56,001 bases of DNA. Origin: Phormidesmis priestleyi BC1401. GTDB taxonomy: Bacteria; Cyanobacteriota; Cyanobacteriia; Leptolyngbyales; Leptolyngbyaceae. The translations under genes were made by a program, and so were the position numbers. Under the pieces are notes generated by a model, which saw nothing but the letters and a program-made list of their open reading frames with translations, ran no database searches and was not told the origin of the DNA. The stretch is taken from positions 1-56,001 of the forward strand of contig NZ_LXYR01000034.1 of NCBI RefSeq assembly GCF_001650195.1, in the 5' to 3' direction. Shown piece after piece: positions 19,875 to 29,780 of the stretch (its first letter is position 1; each line of letters starts with the position of its first letter).

Positions 19875-22800
19875 GACTCAGTACTACTTTCCTCAACAAC
19901 CCAACTGATGCTCAAACGAAGCGTTTGGTCTGCTTTTAAGTTTTGCGTCAGTTCTGACAGCAGACCCTGAGCGCTATTGATTTCCAGGTTTTCCTTTGTA
20001 CCTTGACTTATGACTTGTTTACCACGCTTTTGAATGAGACTTGGCGTTAAGGTTTGGACAGGTTCAGGTGTTGATCTGCCTTCACCCATAGAGTTTTTTT
20101 CTATGGGAATGGAAACAGATGGAGTTGGAATAGGTTTTACGGTTAGTTCCCGTGCTTTTGTCTGGGCAGTTCTCAGGGTTGAACTCAAGGAGATGACATA
20201 TTCATCGCTGCACAAGGCTTGTCTAACCGTTTTGCAGATTTTGTCTGCTGACTGTTTGCGATCGTCAGCCAACGTCGCAATAAACTCAAAAACTCCCCAG
20301 TCTGTCTGTTCTAAAATAGTAGTCAGCATGGATGCTTTACTGAGGCATTCTTTCATTGCAGCTTCGGTTGTCGCGATCGTTGCCTCAGCTAAAACTTTCA
20401 CAACGCTGTTCGCTTGATTGGAACCAATCTGCTCGACTAGCACAAGGGTTGCAGTTGCCGTTTTGAGGCGGTCGCTCTCAGTGTTTAATTCAAACCGATC
20501 CAGCGCGGTGCTGAGAGTTTCAGCATAAGTGTGAATAGCATTGCGACAGGAGAGCGATCGCTGCGTCACTTTAGACTCGATATCTGCGACATTATTGGCT
20601 TTCCGCAAAGGAGAAATCTGAACTCCAAAAATGCTGTCTGCTCGCTCAACTGCCGTTTGCCACTGTAACTCATCTGGCAATTTCTGCTCTCGCAGTTCGC
20701 ATTCACTCCAGATCTCCTTCAGCGTCGGTTCAACAGGGGTATTGTGCCGAAAGAAGGTGCGGTTGGTCTGTGCAGCAAACGTCAGGATGATCAGATTTTG
20801 CACTTCTTTGGGTAAGCCCATCGCTTTGGGTTGATCGATCCATTCCCGTAACTGACTGACAGTGATAGGGCCGCCTTCGGACTTGCGGATAAAGTTCGTT
20901 TTCCAATGCTGATCGAGAACCAGGTGAGTGGCATCGTGTCCCATTTCCGCAAGTCGCAATGGATTTGCAATTTGCCGCAGTAACAATCGGCTGGGTTTCT
21001 CAACGGGAACGCGATGATCGGAAGCTAGGGCTGCTGCATTAAGGATTTGATAGACCTTCTCTAAGTCATTCAGCTTGATAGTTTTGCCTTCATCAATTGG
21101 AAAAATTGGAGCGGCGGGAAAATCAAATATGAGGGCTTGCTCTAGAAGATTGAGCATTGCTCCTTCTAGGCGAGCGGCAACGGGGGGCTGTAAATCAAAG
21201 CCAGGATAAAGCGAGACAAACCGTTCATTCAGTTCTAGAGGATGGGTCGTGTCTAGAGAATTGGGTGAGAGGGCTTCTAATCCGTAGGCAGCATCCAGAT
21301 GGTTTTGGACTTGCTGCCGCAGCATACTGCACTGGTTCTCTAACAAGGATTTTGCAGCTTGTCGGTCTTGAGGGGAGAGGTGATTTGCGTACTGGGAAAA
21401 GCGATCGCCCGTCAGAATGTGTTCTAGAGTCACCAGTGAGCCGAGATCTTTTTGGGCTTCAGCACTGAAAAAGGCAGGCACCCAGCAAAGCGTTTTTGCA
21501 CCATCGGGAAAGGATGCTTTAAACAAATCAAGGCGGCTCAAATCGTCACGGGGACTATGACCCTCTTCAAAGGGAAAATCAATAATTAGTTTCCATCGCT
21601 CACTGTCATTCTCTAACGAGGCATCCGGCAGTTCTCGGATGTTTTTGAACAGAACAACGCATGATCGCTTGGTGCCTCGCCAGTCAAAATTACGGTATTG
21701 CTCGAACTCGTCCTCGCCTTCAACCTTGAGTTGTTGAAAGACCATTTGCCGCAGCAAGCGGATGCGGTTGCCTCGGTTATCAACTTCTCCTTCGGCTTGT
21801 TTGAAAATCCGTTCTGTATCAACGCCAGAGAGTTGAATCGAGATGGAAGGATTTTGTTCTTCGCTGATGCGGATTTCGCCAACGCTCGCGGCCCAAGTTT
21901 TGCAAAGGGTTAAGACCATAGAGCCTTCTCGACCCGCGATCGGAGTTTTGATCGTGCCATGATTGAGCGCTGCTAGACGTTCGGCGTTTAATGCCCGCAG
22001 GGATTCGACTTCTGGCACTAAAGCAGAGAGCAGTAAAGTTTTAATCAGACGATCGTGATTGCGGAATGCGGTCAATCGCGGGTCTTGGGGAGATAATGTT
22101 TCTAATTCTTCTCGGCGGATGCCCTGTTGCTTTTCAAGTAAAGGCAGCAATTTCTGGTGATAGAGGCGTTTTGCATTATTGAAATGGATTGCCATCTCTG
22201 GACTAAAGGCTTCATCGCCATGAGCAATGACATCAAATAAATCCCCGACCGGAACGATATCGCCTAGCGCCAGAGTTTCTTGCTGATCGACTAGAAGTTG
22301 CATCATGACTTTGAGGGCGGTGCGCTCCCGTTGAAGCACACTGGAGACGGCAATCAGCGTTTGTACTAAGGCAGGACTAAACGGGTAAACCTTGCGGAAC
22401 ATCTCCCGATCGCCTTCGCTGGTCAGGAGCGTCGTCATGACCGTGTCGCGTATTTTTGTTTGCTCGAAAGCGGTATTGAGTTCTAATCGAGCGGCAGGGG
22501 TTTTACATTTGAGAATGCGTTCGTGGGCGATCGCGGGCAGGTTACGATCTTCTAAGTTAATGCGATCGAATCGTCCTTCCCAATGTTTGAGGGCATCGCT
22601 AAAGTTGAGCCGTTCTGCACCGGGAACTGCGTCACCAATCAGTTCGCTCAGGTCGCGCTGACGGGCGACAAAGCTGATGATCGGCACGGGTCGATCGGGC
22701 GTTTGGGCTTCGACTAATTTTGCAAGTTTCTGCCCTTCTTGGTGAACAAACTTCAAATCGGTGGCACGGCTAGCCAGCCAAAGAATCAATTCATCCAGAA

Positions 22801-23644
22801 ACAGAATGACGGCATCGTAGCCGAGGCTTTTAGCGTGTTGACTGAGAACCGATAAGCCCTGATCGAGAGAAACGTATTTTTCTTGATTGCCATCTGAGAT
22901 ATTTTGATACGATGCAAAAAAACTTTTTACTAACGCTCCAATTAAGCGTTGCCGCTCCTGAAGTTTCACAGTTTCATCGTGGGTTAGCTGCTTTCTCTCA
23001 TTCTGGTCAGAGGGCATTGGAGGAGTGAGCACAGCAGCCTCAAACCGCTCCGCATCCCAACCATTTTCTAATTCTCCCCAGCCGCCCTCGCTTTGCTCTT
23101 CAGCCTGGTTGAGTTTGGTAAAGAAGGCTTCATCTCCCATACCAACACGAATTACTTGGGCATCGCGAAAAAGTCCTTCTCCTAAATAGACACCAGGAAT
23201 TGAGGCATTGGGATGAGTTCGGCGTATAAAGTCGGCATAACCGCCCAGAATCCCTGATTCCATATCGTGGGCACCGATCATGTGATAAGGCACCAATAGA
23301 AAGCGTTTACCCTCAATCCATTCGTTGTGTTTGGTGATGACAGGGGCAAGTTTTTTGAGTTTACGGGCTTCTAAGTTGCCTTGCAGGATGAGGTGCAAGA
23401 CTGCCATGAAGTGACTTTTACCGCTACCAAAGCTGCCGTGTAGGTAGGTGGCTTTGCTGCTGTTGGCTTGTAGGGAACTGCGGATAAAAATCAGGGCAGT
23501 ATCAAAGCATTCTTCGAGTTCTGGGGTGACGACGTAGTCGCGGAGGGTTTCGGTTGCACGAATTACGCCTTCGGTGAGTCGCAGGACAAAATCGCCCTTC
23601 TGGACTCGTTCGGGGATATGAATCAGATCTTTGATCAGCGTCAT
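19871..23644 (-). CDS. pglY: BREX type 2 P-loop ATPase PglY
   Basis: The 1257-residue ATPase corresponds to PglY of type 2 systems and is analogous to BrxC of type 1. A Walker A motif lies near the N-terminus (HGSFGSGKSHF, Lys76), and VILFLDELILWL near residue 273 is the Walker B strand. The rest is a very long helical body typical of DUF6079 proteins, probably forming a complex with PglZ and PglX. The start MTLIKDLIHIPERVQKGDFVL agrees with the conserved N-terminus of the family. It ends overlapping pglZ and starts 53 bases after an inserted Uma2 gene. Confidence 0.92.
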   Translation of the reverse strand: MTLIKDLIHIPERVQKGDFVLRLTEGVIRATETLRDYVVTPELEECFDTALIFIRSSLQANSSKATYLHGSFGSGKSHFMAVLHLILQGNLEARKLKKLAPVITKHNEWIEGKRFLLVPYHMIGAHDMESGILGGYADFIRRTHPNASIPGVYLGEGLFRDAQVIRVGMGDEAFFTKLNQAEEQSEGGWGELENGWDAERFEAAVLTPPMPSDQNERKQLTHDETVKLQERQRLIGALVKSFFASYQNISDGNQEKYVSLDQGLSVLSQHAKSLGYDAVILFLDELILWLASRATDLKFVHQEGQKLAKLVEAQTPDRPVPIISFVARQRDLSELIGDAVPGAERLNFSDALKHWEGRFDRINLEDRNLPAIAHERILKCKTPAARLELNTAFEQTKIRDTVMTTLLTSEGDREMFRKVYPFSPALVQTLIAVSSVLQRERTALKVMMQLLVDQQETLALGDIVPVGDLFDVIAHGDEAFSPEMAIHFNNAKRLYHQKLLPLLEKQQGIRREELETLSPQDPRLTAFRNHDRLIKTLLLSALVPEVESLRALNAERLAALNHGTIKTPIAGREGSMVLTLCKTWAASVGEIRISEEQNPSISIQLSGVDTERIFKQAEGEVDNRGNRIRLLRQMVFQQLKVEGEDEFEQYRNFDWRGTKRSCVVLFKNIRELPDASLENDSERWKLIIDFPFEEGHSPRDDLSRLDLFKASFPDGAKTLCWVPAFFSAEAQKDLGSLVTLEHILTGDRFSQYANHLSPQDRQAAKSLLENQCSMLRQQVQNHLDAAYGLEALSPNSLDTTHPLELNERFVSLYPGFDLQPPVAARLEGAMLNLLEQALIFDFPAAPIFPIDEGKTIKLNDLEKVYQILNAAALASDHRVPVEKPSRLLLRQIANPLRLAEMGHDATHLVLDQHWKTNFIRKSEGGPITVSQLREWIDQPKAMGLPKEVQNLIILTFAAQTNRTFFRHNTPVEPTLKEIWSECELREQKLPDELQWQTAVERADSIFGVQISPLRKANNVADIESKVTQRSLSCRNAIHTYAETLSTALDRFELNTESDRLKTATATLVLVEQIGSNQANSVVKVLAEATIATTEAAMKECLSKASMLTTILEQTDWGVFEFIATLADDRKQSADKICKTVRQALCSDEYVISLSSTLRTAQTKARELTVKPIPTPSVSIPIEKNSMGEGRSTPEPVQTLTPSLIQKRGKQVISQGTKENLEINSAQGLLSELTQNLKADQTLRLSISWVVEESSTES

Positions 23645-23697
23645 GGAGGAGCCAAGGCGATTAAGTTACCTTATGTTATAACCTGAGTTGCTGTAGG

Positions 23698-24309
23698 CTA
23701 GGAAATTAGAAGGTTGAAGCCAGGTAAAACGTCTTCACCAGAGAGGGTAGCTGGATAGGGCAGCGTCTCGACGGGTCGATTGAGTCGGTAGATTTTGACT
23801 TGAAGATCTTGAGGGTTAATTAGCCATCCGAGACGTAGGCCGCTTTGCAGATATTCCTGCATTTTCTCTTGCAGTGGGATGAGTCGTTTAGCGCTTTGCG
23901 CAACTCCCCAGGAACCGGTGCGTGAACGCAGTTCGATCACAAAGTCGGGGCAGAGGGGCGGAAATTTTTCTCGTTCTGTTTGGGTCAACGATTCCCAACG
24001 ATCGCGCTTTACCCAAGCCACATCGGGAGAGCGGCTGCTATCGCACACTGCGTGACCGCCGCCACCCGGTAATTTGAAGACGGTGGAAGAGCTAAAGACA
24101 ACTCCAAGCTCGGTCTGCTCATTCCAGCCCACAACTTTACTGATTAAGCTGGCTTCCTGGATGCCGCTTTCACCTCCGATCGGGGTCATGATGATTAACT
24201 CTCCTTTGGGCGATCGCTCCATTGCGACATCGCGGTTTGCCATACACAGTTGGTAGAACTGCTCATGAGTAAGTTGAATAATGGGTGATAAATCAAGGAC
24301 AGTTGCCAT
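23698..24309 (-). CDS. Uma2 family endonuclease (between HepT and PglY)
   Basis: A 203-residue protein of the Uma2 family, a PD-(D/E)XK-like nuclease fold very common in cyanobacteria, of poorly known role. Motifs: GELIIMTPIGGESG after the first helix, SPDVAWVKR carrying the active-site Asp, and CPDFVIELRS carrying the Glu. The C-terminus GLRLGWLINPQDLQVKIYR is the family's usual last strand pair. I start at ATG 24309 (MATVLDLSP) because the 22 residues of the longer frame lack family character. It sits between core defence genes in the same orientation, so it is co-transcribed. Confidence 0.88.
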   Translation of the reverse strand: MATVLDLSPIIQLTHEQFYQLCMANRDVAMERSPKGELIIMTPIGGESGIQEASLISKVVGWNEQTELGVVFSSSTVFKLPGGGGHAVCDSSRSPDVAWVKRDRWESLTQTEREKFPPLCPDFVIELRSRTGSWGVAQSAKRLIPLQEKMQEYLQSGLRLGWLINPQDLQVKIYRLNRPVETLPYPATLSGEDVLPGFNLLIS

Positions 24310-24387
24310 ATTTCTTACCGCCGAATCGTTCAGATAGATAGACAAAACCAAGACGTGATTTGAGAATGAACTCAAAGAACAGAGGAG

Positions 24388-24741
24388 CTATTGATGATTT
24401 GCAATATCGTTGAGAATTTGAACAATGACGGGTCGGAGGGTGGATAAATCTTGTTGAACGGTGTCCCACACGACCTCAAGATCTACACCAAAATATCCAT
24501 GAATTAGTTTATCTCGCATTCCTGTAAAGCCTCTCCAAGGAATTTCGGGGTACTGGTCGCGCAAGGGTTGCGGGATGTTTTTAGCTGCTTCTCCGATTAC
24601 TTCAATTGCCCGAATAATTGCAAACACTGTCTTTTGATCGTTTTGGAATTCGGTAAAGGTCAAGCCACCTAAAAAATTTTCGGCAAGGTCGATCGTCTCC
24701 AAAATATCTTGAAGAGAATCTCTAATATCGCGCTGAGTCAC
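24388..24741 (-). CDS. hepT: HEPN toxin HepT (DUF86)
   Basis: A 117-residue, all-helical HEPN-domain RNase. The active motif Rx4HxY is present as RDKLIHGY (Arg76, His81, Tyr83). In characterised HepT/MntA pairs the nucleotidyltransferase antitoxin adds AMP to this Tyr and silences the RNase; that is known for the family and inferred here. The gene overlaps mntA by four bases (ATGA), the standard layout. It lies within the Pgl operon, suggesting either addiction of the island or an abortive back-up if the defence is blocked. Confidence 0.9.
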   Translation of the reverse strand: MTQRDIRDSLQDILETIDLAENFLGGLTFTEFQNDQKTVFAIIRAIEVIGEAAKNIPQPLRDQYPEIPWRGFTGMRDKLIHGYFGVDLEVVWDTVQQDLSTLRPVIVQILNDIANHQ

Positions 24742-25037
24742 AGGTAAACGACCTCTCGTAAAATTTGTTCACCAATGTAGGGTTTTAAGCCTTTCTTCAT
24801 GACTAAATCGACTTTCAGCTCTAACAGATCGCTCAAATGATTTTCTAATTCACAAAATGTGAGTAAGCCAAACCGAAATCCTGGCTCAAATTCTACTAGC
24901 ACATCAATATCGCTTTCTTGGGTTTGTTCTCCACGCACATAGGAGCCAAAAACACCAAGCTGGGTTACATGATACTTCTGCTGAATGAGCGGTTTAGCGC
25001 GTTCTAGTTGTTGCTTGATTTCTGCTAAAGATTTCAT
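24738..25037 (-). CDS. mntA: MntA-type nucleotidyltransferase antitoxin
   Basis: A minimal 99-residue nucleotidyltransferase. [20 protein letters not shown] contains the GSxxRG nucleotide loop (31-36) and the two metal-binding Asp (43 and 45), so it should be active. It is the antitoxin partner of the HEPN RNase encoded next. Its start lies 32 bases downstream of the pglX stop, same strand. Confidence 0.92.
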   Translation of the reverse strand: MKSLAEIKQQLERAKPLIQQKYHVTQLGVFGSYVRGEQTQESDIDVLVEFEPGFRFGLLTFCELENHLSDLLELKVDLVMKKGLKPYIGEQILREVVYL

Positions 25038-25069
25038 CGGTTTCTCTCCTCTTAACTGTCGGTACTAAG

Positions 25070-28000
25070 TCATCGACGGCGATTGGTTCGGGTGGGAGGT
25101 TGCCACGATCGTACTTCGTCTAGGGTTTTGTCGATTTGGCGGGCTTCGTCTTGAATGAAGGATTCAAAGTAGTCGCCCATTGATAGGTCGTAAACGGGAT
25201 CGAGGTCGTTGTGCCATTGTTTGAGCCAGGGGAGGAGTTGGAGGAGGTTGGCAAGTAGGGGAGGCAAGCGGGGATCTTCGCGTCCGCCGAGGCATTCTTG
25301 GACTTCGACAAAGTAGGCGCTGATGGCTTGGGCGAGTTGGAGGTGGTTGTAACCTGCCCAGGCGATCGTCATGGTTCCGTCTTCGGCGTTGCAGTGGGGG
25401 AAGCTGACCCAGCGTTCTTTGGGGACATCGAGTTTGCCGCGCAGTTTCCAGTAGTGGGGTTTTTGAAAGTCGGTGTTGGTGTATTTGGGTGGGACGGGGA
25501 TGGTGCCAATTTCGTGCTGGGTGACTTGTTTTAGGATGGCTTGGGGCAGGTAGTCGGGATGGTCTTTGTCGAGTTTGGTACGATCGCTAATTTTGTCTTC
25601 TAATCGTTGCAGGTTCCAGGTATGTTCCCATTCGGATCGTTTGCGAAGTCCGGTGGGCTTGTAGCGAAGGATGGGCAAGAGGGGGACGCTTTCGGCTTCG
25701 ACGAGTTCGGTGACAAGTTTTTGGACGTTGAAGGTGGAGTCGTTGCGGTAGAGTTCGCCGACTTGCAGGAATTCGGGGTCTTGTCGGGCGAGGTCTGCGA
25801 GTTGGGCGATCGACACCAGAGATATCTCAATTTTGGCGGTGGGTTTGCCGTCGTCGTTCATGCGTCCGTCGAAGTCGAAGTAGGTTTCGAGGCGATCGAA
25901 CAACCATCCTCTTAAAGCGCGTTCTAGCTGAGAGTCCCAGGGTTCGGTGTTCCAACGACGTTTGTATTCGGGTTGTTCGATGAGGGCAATGTTACGATCG
26001 CGCTCAATAATTTCAATACGTCGCTGTACGAGTTGTTTGTAATCGTCTGACCATTCGATCGGGAATTTGGTAATGGGTGTGGAGTGGTGGCGATCGAACC
26101 AGGTGGTTTGCAGTTCGCCTGCTGCCATTTTGCGAGCCATGACGATCTCGAAGGCGCGTTGACCGAGAGCGATCGTAGGCGGATCGGAACAAGTGAGATC
26201 TTCGGTAAGGAGACTATAGAGTTGATAGCACTGCCAATCAAGTTCTTCTTGAAGAGCGATCATTTGGTCGATCGTATGTTGCCAAACTGAGCGATCGGCA
26301 TTCAGATTTTTTGCAGGTAATAGATCACTTAACTTTGTGGCTAGTTGATCAAGCTTCCTCGACAATTCAACCGGACGTAATTCTGGCAGGGGAAATAGTT
26401 TTAATCCGGTGCTGGCATACTCATATGTATTGAACTCAACCTCTCCCGTTGTCCGTGCCCCTTTTTGGTCAGTTGAATCACCTTTATTATGAAAAATCTG
26501 TTTCATCCAAAAGCAAGCAAGTGAACTATTCAATAGTCCAAGTAGAACTAAATAATCACCTTCAGTTGCATCACTAGGAAGCATAACGATGGGAGCATGA
26601 CGATTGAAAGCGTTAGTACCTTGATCAAGGGCAAAATGATTATGGGTAGCAACAAACGCTTGAGCAATCCGAAATTTTGCTCTGTATCGTTGATGAATAT
26701 AGCGAACCCAAGTGTAGTAGGATAAGTTCTCTTCTTCAATAGTCTTACCGCCAATGAGAACGCGAGATTGGAGGTGAGATCGGTTTCTCCACCAAGCTTT
26801 TATGCAATTTGTGATACCGTCAACCTGAAACAAATGTCCGTTACTTGTGTACGGAATCGCAATAATTTCATCGGGTGAGATAGCCCAATTACGGATAACA
26901 TCTCCAGGAACAAAGTTTCTGATTAAACTCTTTTCCCAATTTTTTCGACAGGCAGTAGCACGATCACTCACAAAAACTTCGTCTAGTCCAGCCCAGCTTG
27001 CAACACCAATTTCATCAACGACATCATTAAGTAAGCTTGTTGATGATTGATCTAAAAATTCTTTGAGTTCTGATGCGCCACCGCCACCAATTGACCAGGG
27101 ATGCTTACAGAAACTCTCCCGCATTGAATCTGTAACGCTAATGAATTCATTCCGTGTCCCAGATTGATCAATGTAATTTACGATAGCCAACCAAACTAAT
27201 CCCTGGGATGGGTCATTTGGTGAACTTGGTTCTCCTCGAATTCCCATTACAGTACGGATTTTACTTGAAATTGGTTTACGATTTCGCCCAAATAAAATTA
27301 CTGTTGGTGTTCCATGTCCTGGAATATAAGCGCCACTCGTATCAATAACGTGAGTCAGATCGATATTTGGGATAAAGTTTTCAATTAATTTTTTCCCGAA
27401 CTCCCGTTTCATAAAATTGTTTGCAGTAATCTGCCCAGTGAAACCACCCACAACAGCAAGTGAATAAATTCGCTGCATAAACGGCACTGCTAACGAATAC
27501 TGCCGATAGCAAGTTTCTTTATATAGGTTCCGATATGCCACATTCAACGCTCGATCTTTTGGCGTGATGTAAGGCGGATTTGCCACAACCGCGTGATAGT
27601 GTCCTGGAATCAAAGTTCGATTCAGTTCTGCAACATCTTCACTCTTGTAGTGATGATCCTTGGGTGACACACCCTCAAAAGCTAACTGCGTCCCTTCCCC
27701 ATGCAGCAGCGAATCTCCACACACCACCTGAATCTTAAACGCAGGCGCATCCCGCAACCGCTCAATTCCACTCGATCTCATCGCCGCTAACAACAACCGA
27801 AACCGAGCGATCGCCACCGCATACGGATTAATATCAACCCCGTGAATGCTATCGAGCGATCGCTGCGCTAACACCCGCACATTCGTCCCCGGCTCCTTCT
27901 TTAACCAGCGATCGAGCAACCGAGCAAACGCACCCAGCAAAAAATGCCCACTGCCACAAGCCGGATCAATCATCCGAAAATCGCTCAAACCAAACTCAGC

Positions 28001-28672
28001 GATCGCCGGATCTAACGTGCGATCGAGAATAAACGACTCCACAAACTCCGGCGTTTGCAACAGCGCATACTTCTTCCGTGCCGCCTCCGACAAATCCTGA
28101 TACAAATCTCCCAAAAACCGCGTATCCCAATGCTCATCGCCAAAGTCATGCACCAACAAACCCGTCGATGGCTCCACCCTCTGAAAAAACCTGAGCAACT
28201 CCCCTGCCGCATCCCCGCTCAACCAATTTGGCAACTCTCGAATGCGGTTATTCGTGCCAAAAATCTCCCGCGTTCCCGGCAATTTCGCCAATCGATCGAA
28301 CACCATCAGCCAATACTCACGATCGGTTTCCTGCGGATGTTGACGAAAATAAACCTCATGCTCATCGCGCGATCGCTGTAGTCGCTCCCCCGCTCCCGAA
28401 ATCATCGGCGGATCAATCAGTTGATTATCTTCAAGAAACCGGACAAACACGCCACTCAGCACCCAAGCCGAAGCCATCTGAGTAATCGCATCCGATCGCC
28501 ACTCCTCAAAACTCTGCGCCGTTCGTTCAGCCTGCTTTGCGCGATCGTAGTCTGATCGCAGCATTTCCCCAACTTCTGGCACATCAAAGGAGTCACTGCG
28601 CTCTAACAGATCTGTTTCCAGTGTGCGAAGTAACTTCTGTAAATCACTGAGGAGTTTGGCGCGATCGATCAT
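25070..28672 (-). CDS. pglX: BREX type 2 adenine-specific DNA methyltransferase PglX
   Basis: The 1200-residue methyltransferase of the Pgl system, which methylates adenines in the host to mark self DNA. The AdoMet-binding motif I is MIDPACGSGHFLLGAF (about residues 235-250), and the catalytic motif IV is NPPY at 365-368, as in N6-adenine methyltransferases. A target-recognition-like region follows (about 500-800), then a long C-terminal region rich in Trp and Asp. Length and order match type 2 PglX. The start at ATG 28672 lies 18 bases after the xisI stop. The protein appears intact. Confidence 0.94.
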   Translation of the reverse strand: MIDRAKLLSDLQKLLRTLETDLLERSDSFDVPEVGEMLRSDYDRAKQAERTAQSFEEWRSDAITQMASAWVLSGVFVRFLEDNQLIDPPMISGAGERLQRSRDEHEVYFRQHPQETDREYWLMVFDRLAKLPGTREIFGTNNRIRELPNWLSGDAAGELLRFFQRVEPSTGLLVHDFGDEHWDTRFLGDLYQDLSEAARKKYALLQTPEFVESFILDRTLDPAIAEFGLSDFRMIDPACGSGHFLLGAFARLLDRWLKKEPGTNVRVLAQRSLDSIHGVDINPYAVAIARFRLLLAAMRSSGIERLRDAPAFKIQVVCGDSLLHGEGTQLAFEGVSPKDHHYKSEDVAELNRTLIPGHYHAVVANPPYITPKDRALNVAYRNLYKETCYRQYSLAVPFMQRIYSLAVVGGFTGQITANNFMKREFGKKLIENFIPNIDLTHVIDTSGAYIPGHGTPTVILFGRNRKPISSKIRTVMGIRGEPSSPNDPSQGLVWLAIVNYIDQSGTRNEFISVTDSMRESFCKHPWSIGGGGASELKEFLDQSSTSLLNDVVDEIGVASWAGLDEVFVSDRATACRKNWEKSLIRNFVPGDVIRNWAISPDEIIAIPYTSNGHLFQVDGITNCIKAWWRNRSHLQSRVLIGGKTIEEENLSYYTWVRYIHQRYRAKFRIAQAFVATHNHFALDQGTNAFNRHAPIVMLPSDATEGDYLVLLGLLNSSLACFWMKQIFHNKGDSTDQKGARTTGEVEFNTYEYASTGLKLFPLPELRPVELSRKLDQLATKLSDLLPAKNLNADRSVWQHTIDQMIALQEELDWQCYQLYSLLTEDLTCSDPPTIALGQRAFEIVMARKMAAGELQTTWFDRHHSTPITKFPIEWSDDYKQLVQRRIEIIERDRNIALIEQPEYKRRWNTEPWDSQLERALRGWLFDRLETYFDFDGRMNDDGKPTAKIEISLVSIAQLADLARQDPEFLQVGELYRNDSTFNVQKLVTELVEAESVPLLPILRYKPTGLRKRSEWEHTWNLQRLEDKISDRTKLDKDHPDYLPQAILKQVTQHEIGTIPVPPKYTNTDFQKPHYWKLRGKLDVPKERWVSFPHCNAEDGTMTIAWAGYNHLQLAQAISAYFVEVQECLGGREDPRLPPLLANLLQLLPWLKQWHNDLDPVYDLSMGDYFESFIQDEARQIDKTLDEVRSWQPPTRTNRRR

Positions 28673-28690
28673 AATTCCTACTTCTAAAAA

Positions 28691-29047
28691 TTAACCTGCA
28701 ATTGCTTCACTCGTGCCAAAGTCAGTAAACTGACGCACATAAGGCTCATGGAACGCCAAAATGATGTCTTGTTTGGGCACCCCCATTTCGACTAGCCGAT
28801 TGGCAATTCCTTCTTCTGTCCCATCATGCTGAACCCAGATCTTTCCGTCTTTAATATCAAGGTGCAAAATGCAGCCAAAATCACGCTTATTTCCACGCCA
28901 ACCGACATAGAGCAGTTGATAGTGATCGTGTTCCGCATCAAAAATCGTCTGCACCTCATACTCTTGAGCATTTCGCTGCATCGAAGCCCGATCGCGCCGC
29001 TCTGATAAAAGATGTCGAATATACTGCCGGTATTGTTCTACAGCCAT
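28691..29047 (-). CDS. xisI: XisI family protein
   Basis: A 118-residue member of the XisI family, first known as an fdxN-element excision controlling factor in Anabaena. Segments typical of it: MAVEQYRQYIRHLL, VQTIFDAEHDHYQLLYVGW, IWVQHDGTEEGIANRL and DIILAFHEPYVRQFTDFG at the C-terminus. ATG 29047 is the family start; the eight residues before it in the open frame are not conserved in character. Its usual partner XisH (a PD-(D/E)XK-like nuclease) is replaced here by a Uma2 nuclease gene ending two bases upstream. Confidence 0.92.
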   Translation of the reverse strand: MAVEQYRQYIRHLLSERRDRASMQRNAQEYEVQTIFDAEHDHYQLLYVGWRGNKRDFGCILHLDIKDGKIWVQHDGTEEGIANRLVEMGVPKQDIILAFHEPYVRQFTDFGTSEAIAG

Positions 29048-29049
29048 AC

Positions 29050-29730
29050 CTACCCCTGTACAGTTCGACAAAACTGTCTAACTGCCCGAACTACCGTTAA
29101 ATCTGTCCCAGTTCGCCGCACCTCCAGCCATTGGTTTAACTGCTCAGCATTCACCATCGGAAACGCCCGACTCGCCAGCGCATCCACATACGCCCCGTTC
29201 TCTAAATGCTTAATCTTGAGGCGATTAGCGCCAGACGCAACTCCGAAGGAACCACGTTGATAGAGCCATACCTCCGGCACGCCCATTGCCTGATAGATAC
29301 TCAATTTACTATCAGAACGATTGGCAATATCCACTTCCAGCGCTAAATCAGGAGGCAAGTCATTAGAGATCGGCTCACCTAACCCTTGTCCTGCCTGAGC
29401 ATTTTGAATATAAAAACAGCTATCTGGCTCGATACCTTTACTCAAGTCAGCACGATTCATCGTCATTGAACCCAAATCGTTAAACTCAAAGCCAAACTCT
29501 TCTGCTAGAGTCAACGAGATCGCTGCCAATACTCGATTCGCGGATTCATGCGATTGACCAGGCATCCTAATTTCTAATACTCCGTTCTCATAAGCAACGC
29601 GGGTCGAGCGATCGTCTCCTAGCTCCTTCAATAGCGCAACATACCCCTCCCATGTCACACCACTAATCCGAATGGCGCTACCAGGAGTGAGTTCAATTTG
29701 ACTAATCGGAGTTGCAATTGCCACACTCAT
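29050..29730 (-). CDS. Uma2 family endonuclease paired with XisI
   Basis: 226 residues from ATG 29730 (MSVAIATPISQ); the long upstream extension of the frame overlaps pglW and is not coding. Family features: YENGVLEIRMPGQSHE, then IEPDSCFYI with the active Asp, and PPDLALEVDIANRS with the Glu. VPEVWLYQRG is the usual following strand. It lies 50 bases after pglW and two bases before xisI, so it is probably translated as a unit with xisI. DNA cleavage by Uma2 proteins is predicted from fold; the biological role is not established. Confidence 0.9.
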   Translation of the reverse strand: MSVAIATPISQIELTPGSAIRISGVTWEGYVALLKELGDDRSTRVAYENGVLEIRMPGQSHESANRVLAAISLTLAEEFGFEFNDLGSMTMNRADLSKGIEPDSCFYIQNAQAGQGLGEPISNDLPPDLALEVDIANRSDSKLSIYQAMGVPEVWLYQRGSFGVASGANRLKIKHLENGAYVDALASRAFPMVNAEQLNQWLEVRRTGTDLTVVRAVRQFCRTVQG

Positions 29731-29780
29731 CGCAAATTCGACCTCAATCGCCTTCACTGAACATTGTACGCGCCATTCTC

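Noticed and set aside
25298-25915. Plus-strand open frames of 78 and 102 codons opposite pglX
   Set aside because: They are Gly/Asp/Val-rich mirror frames of the pglX coding strand, with no independent support.
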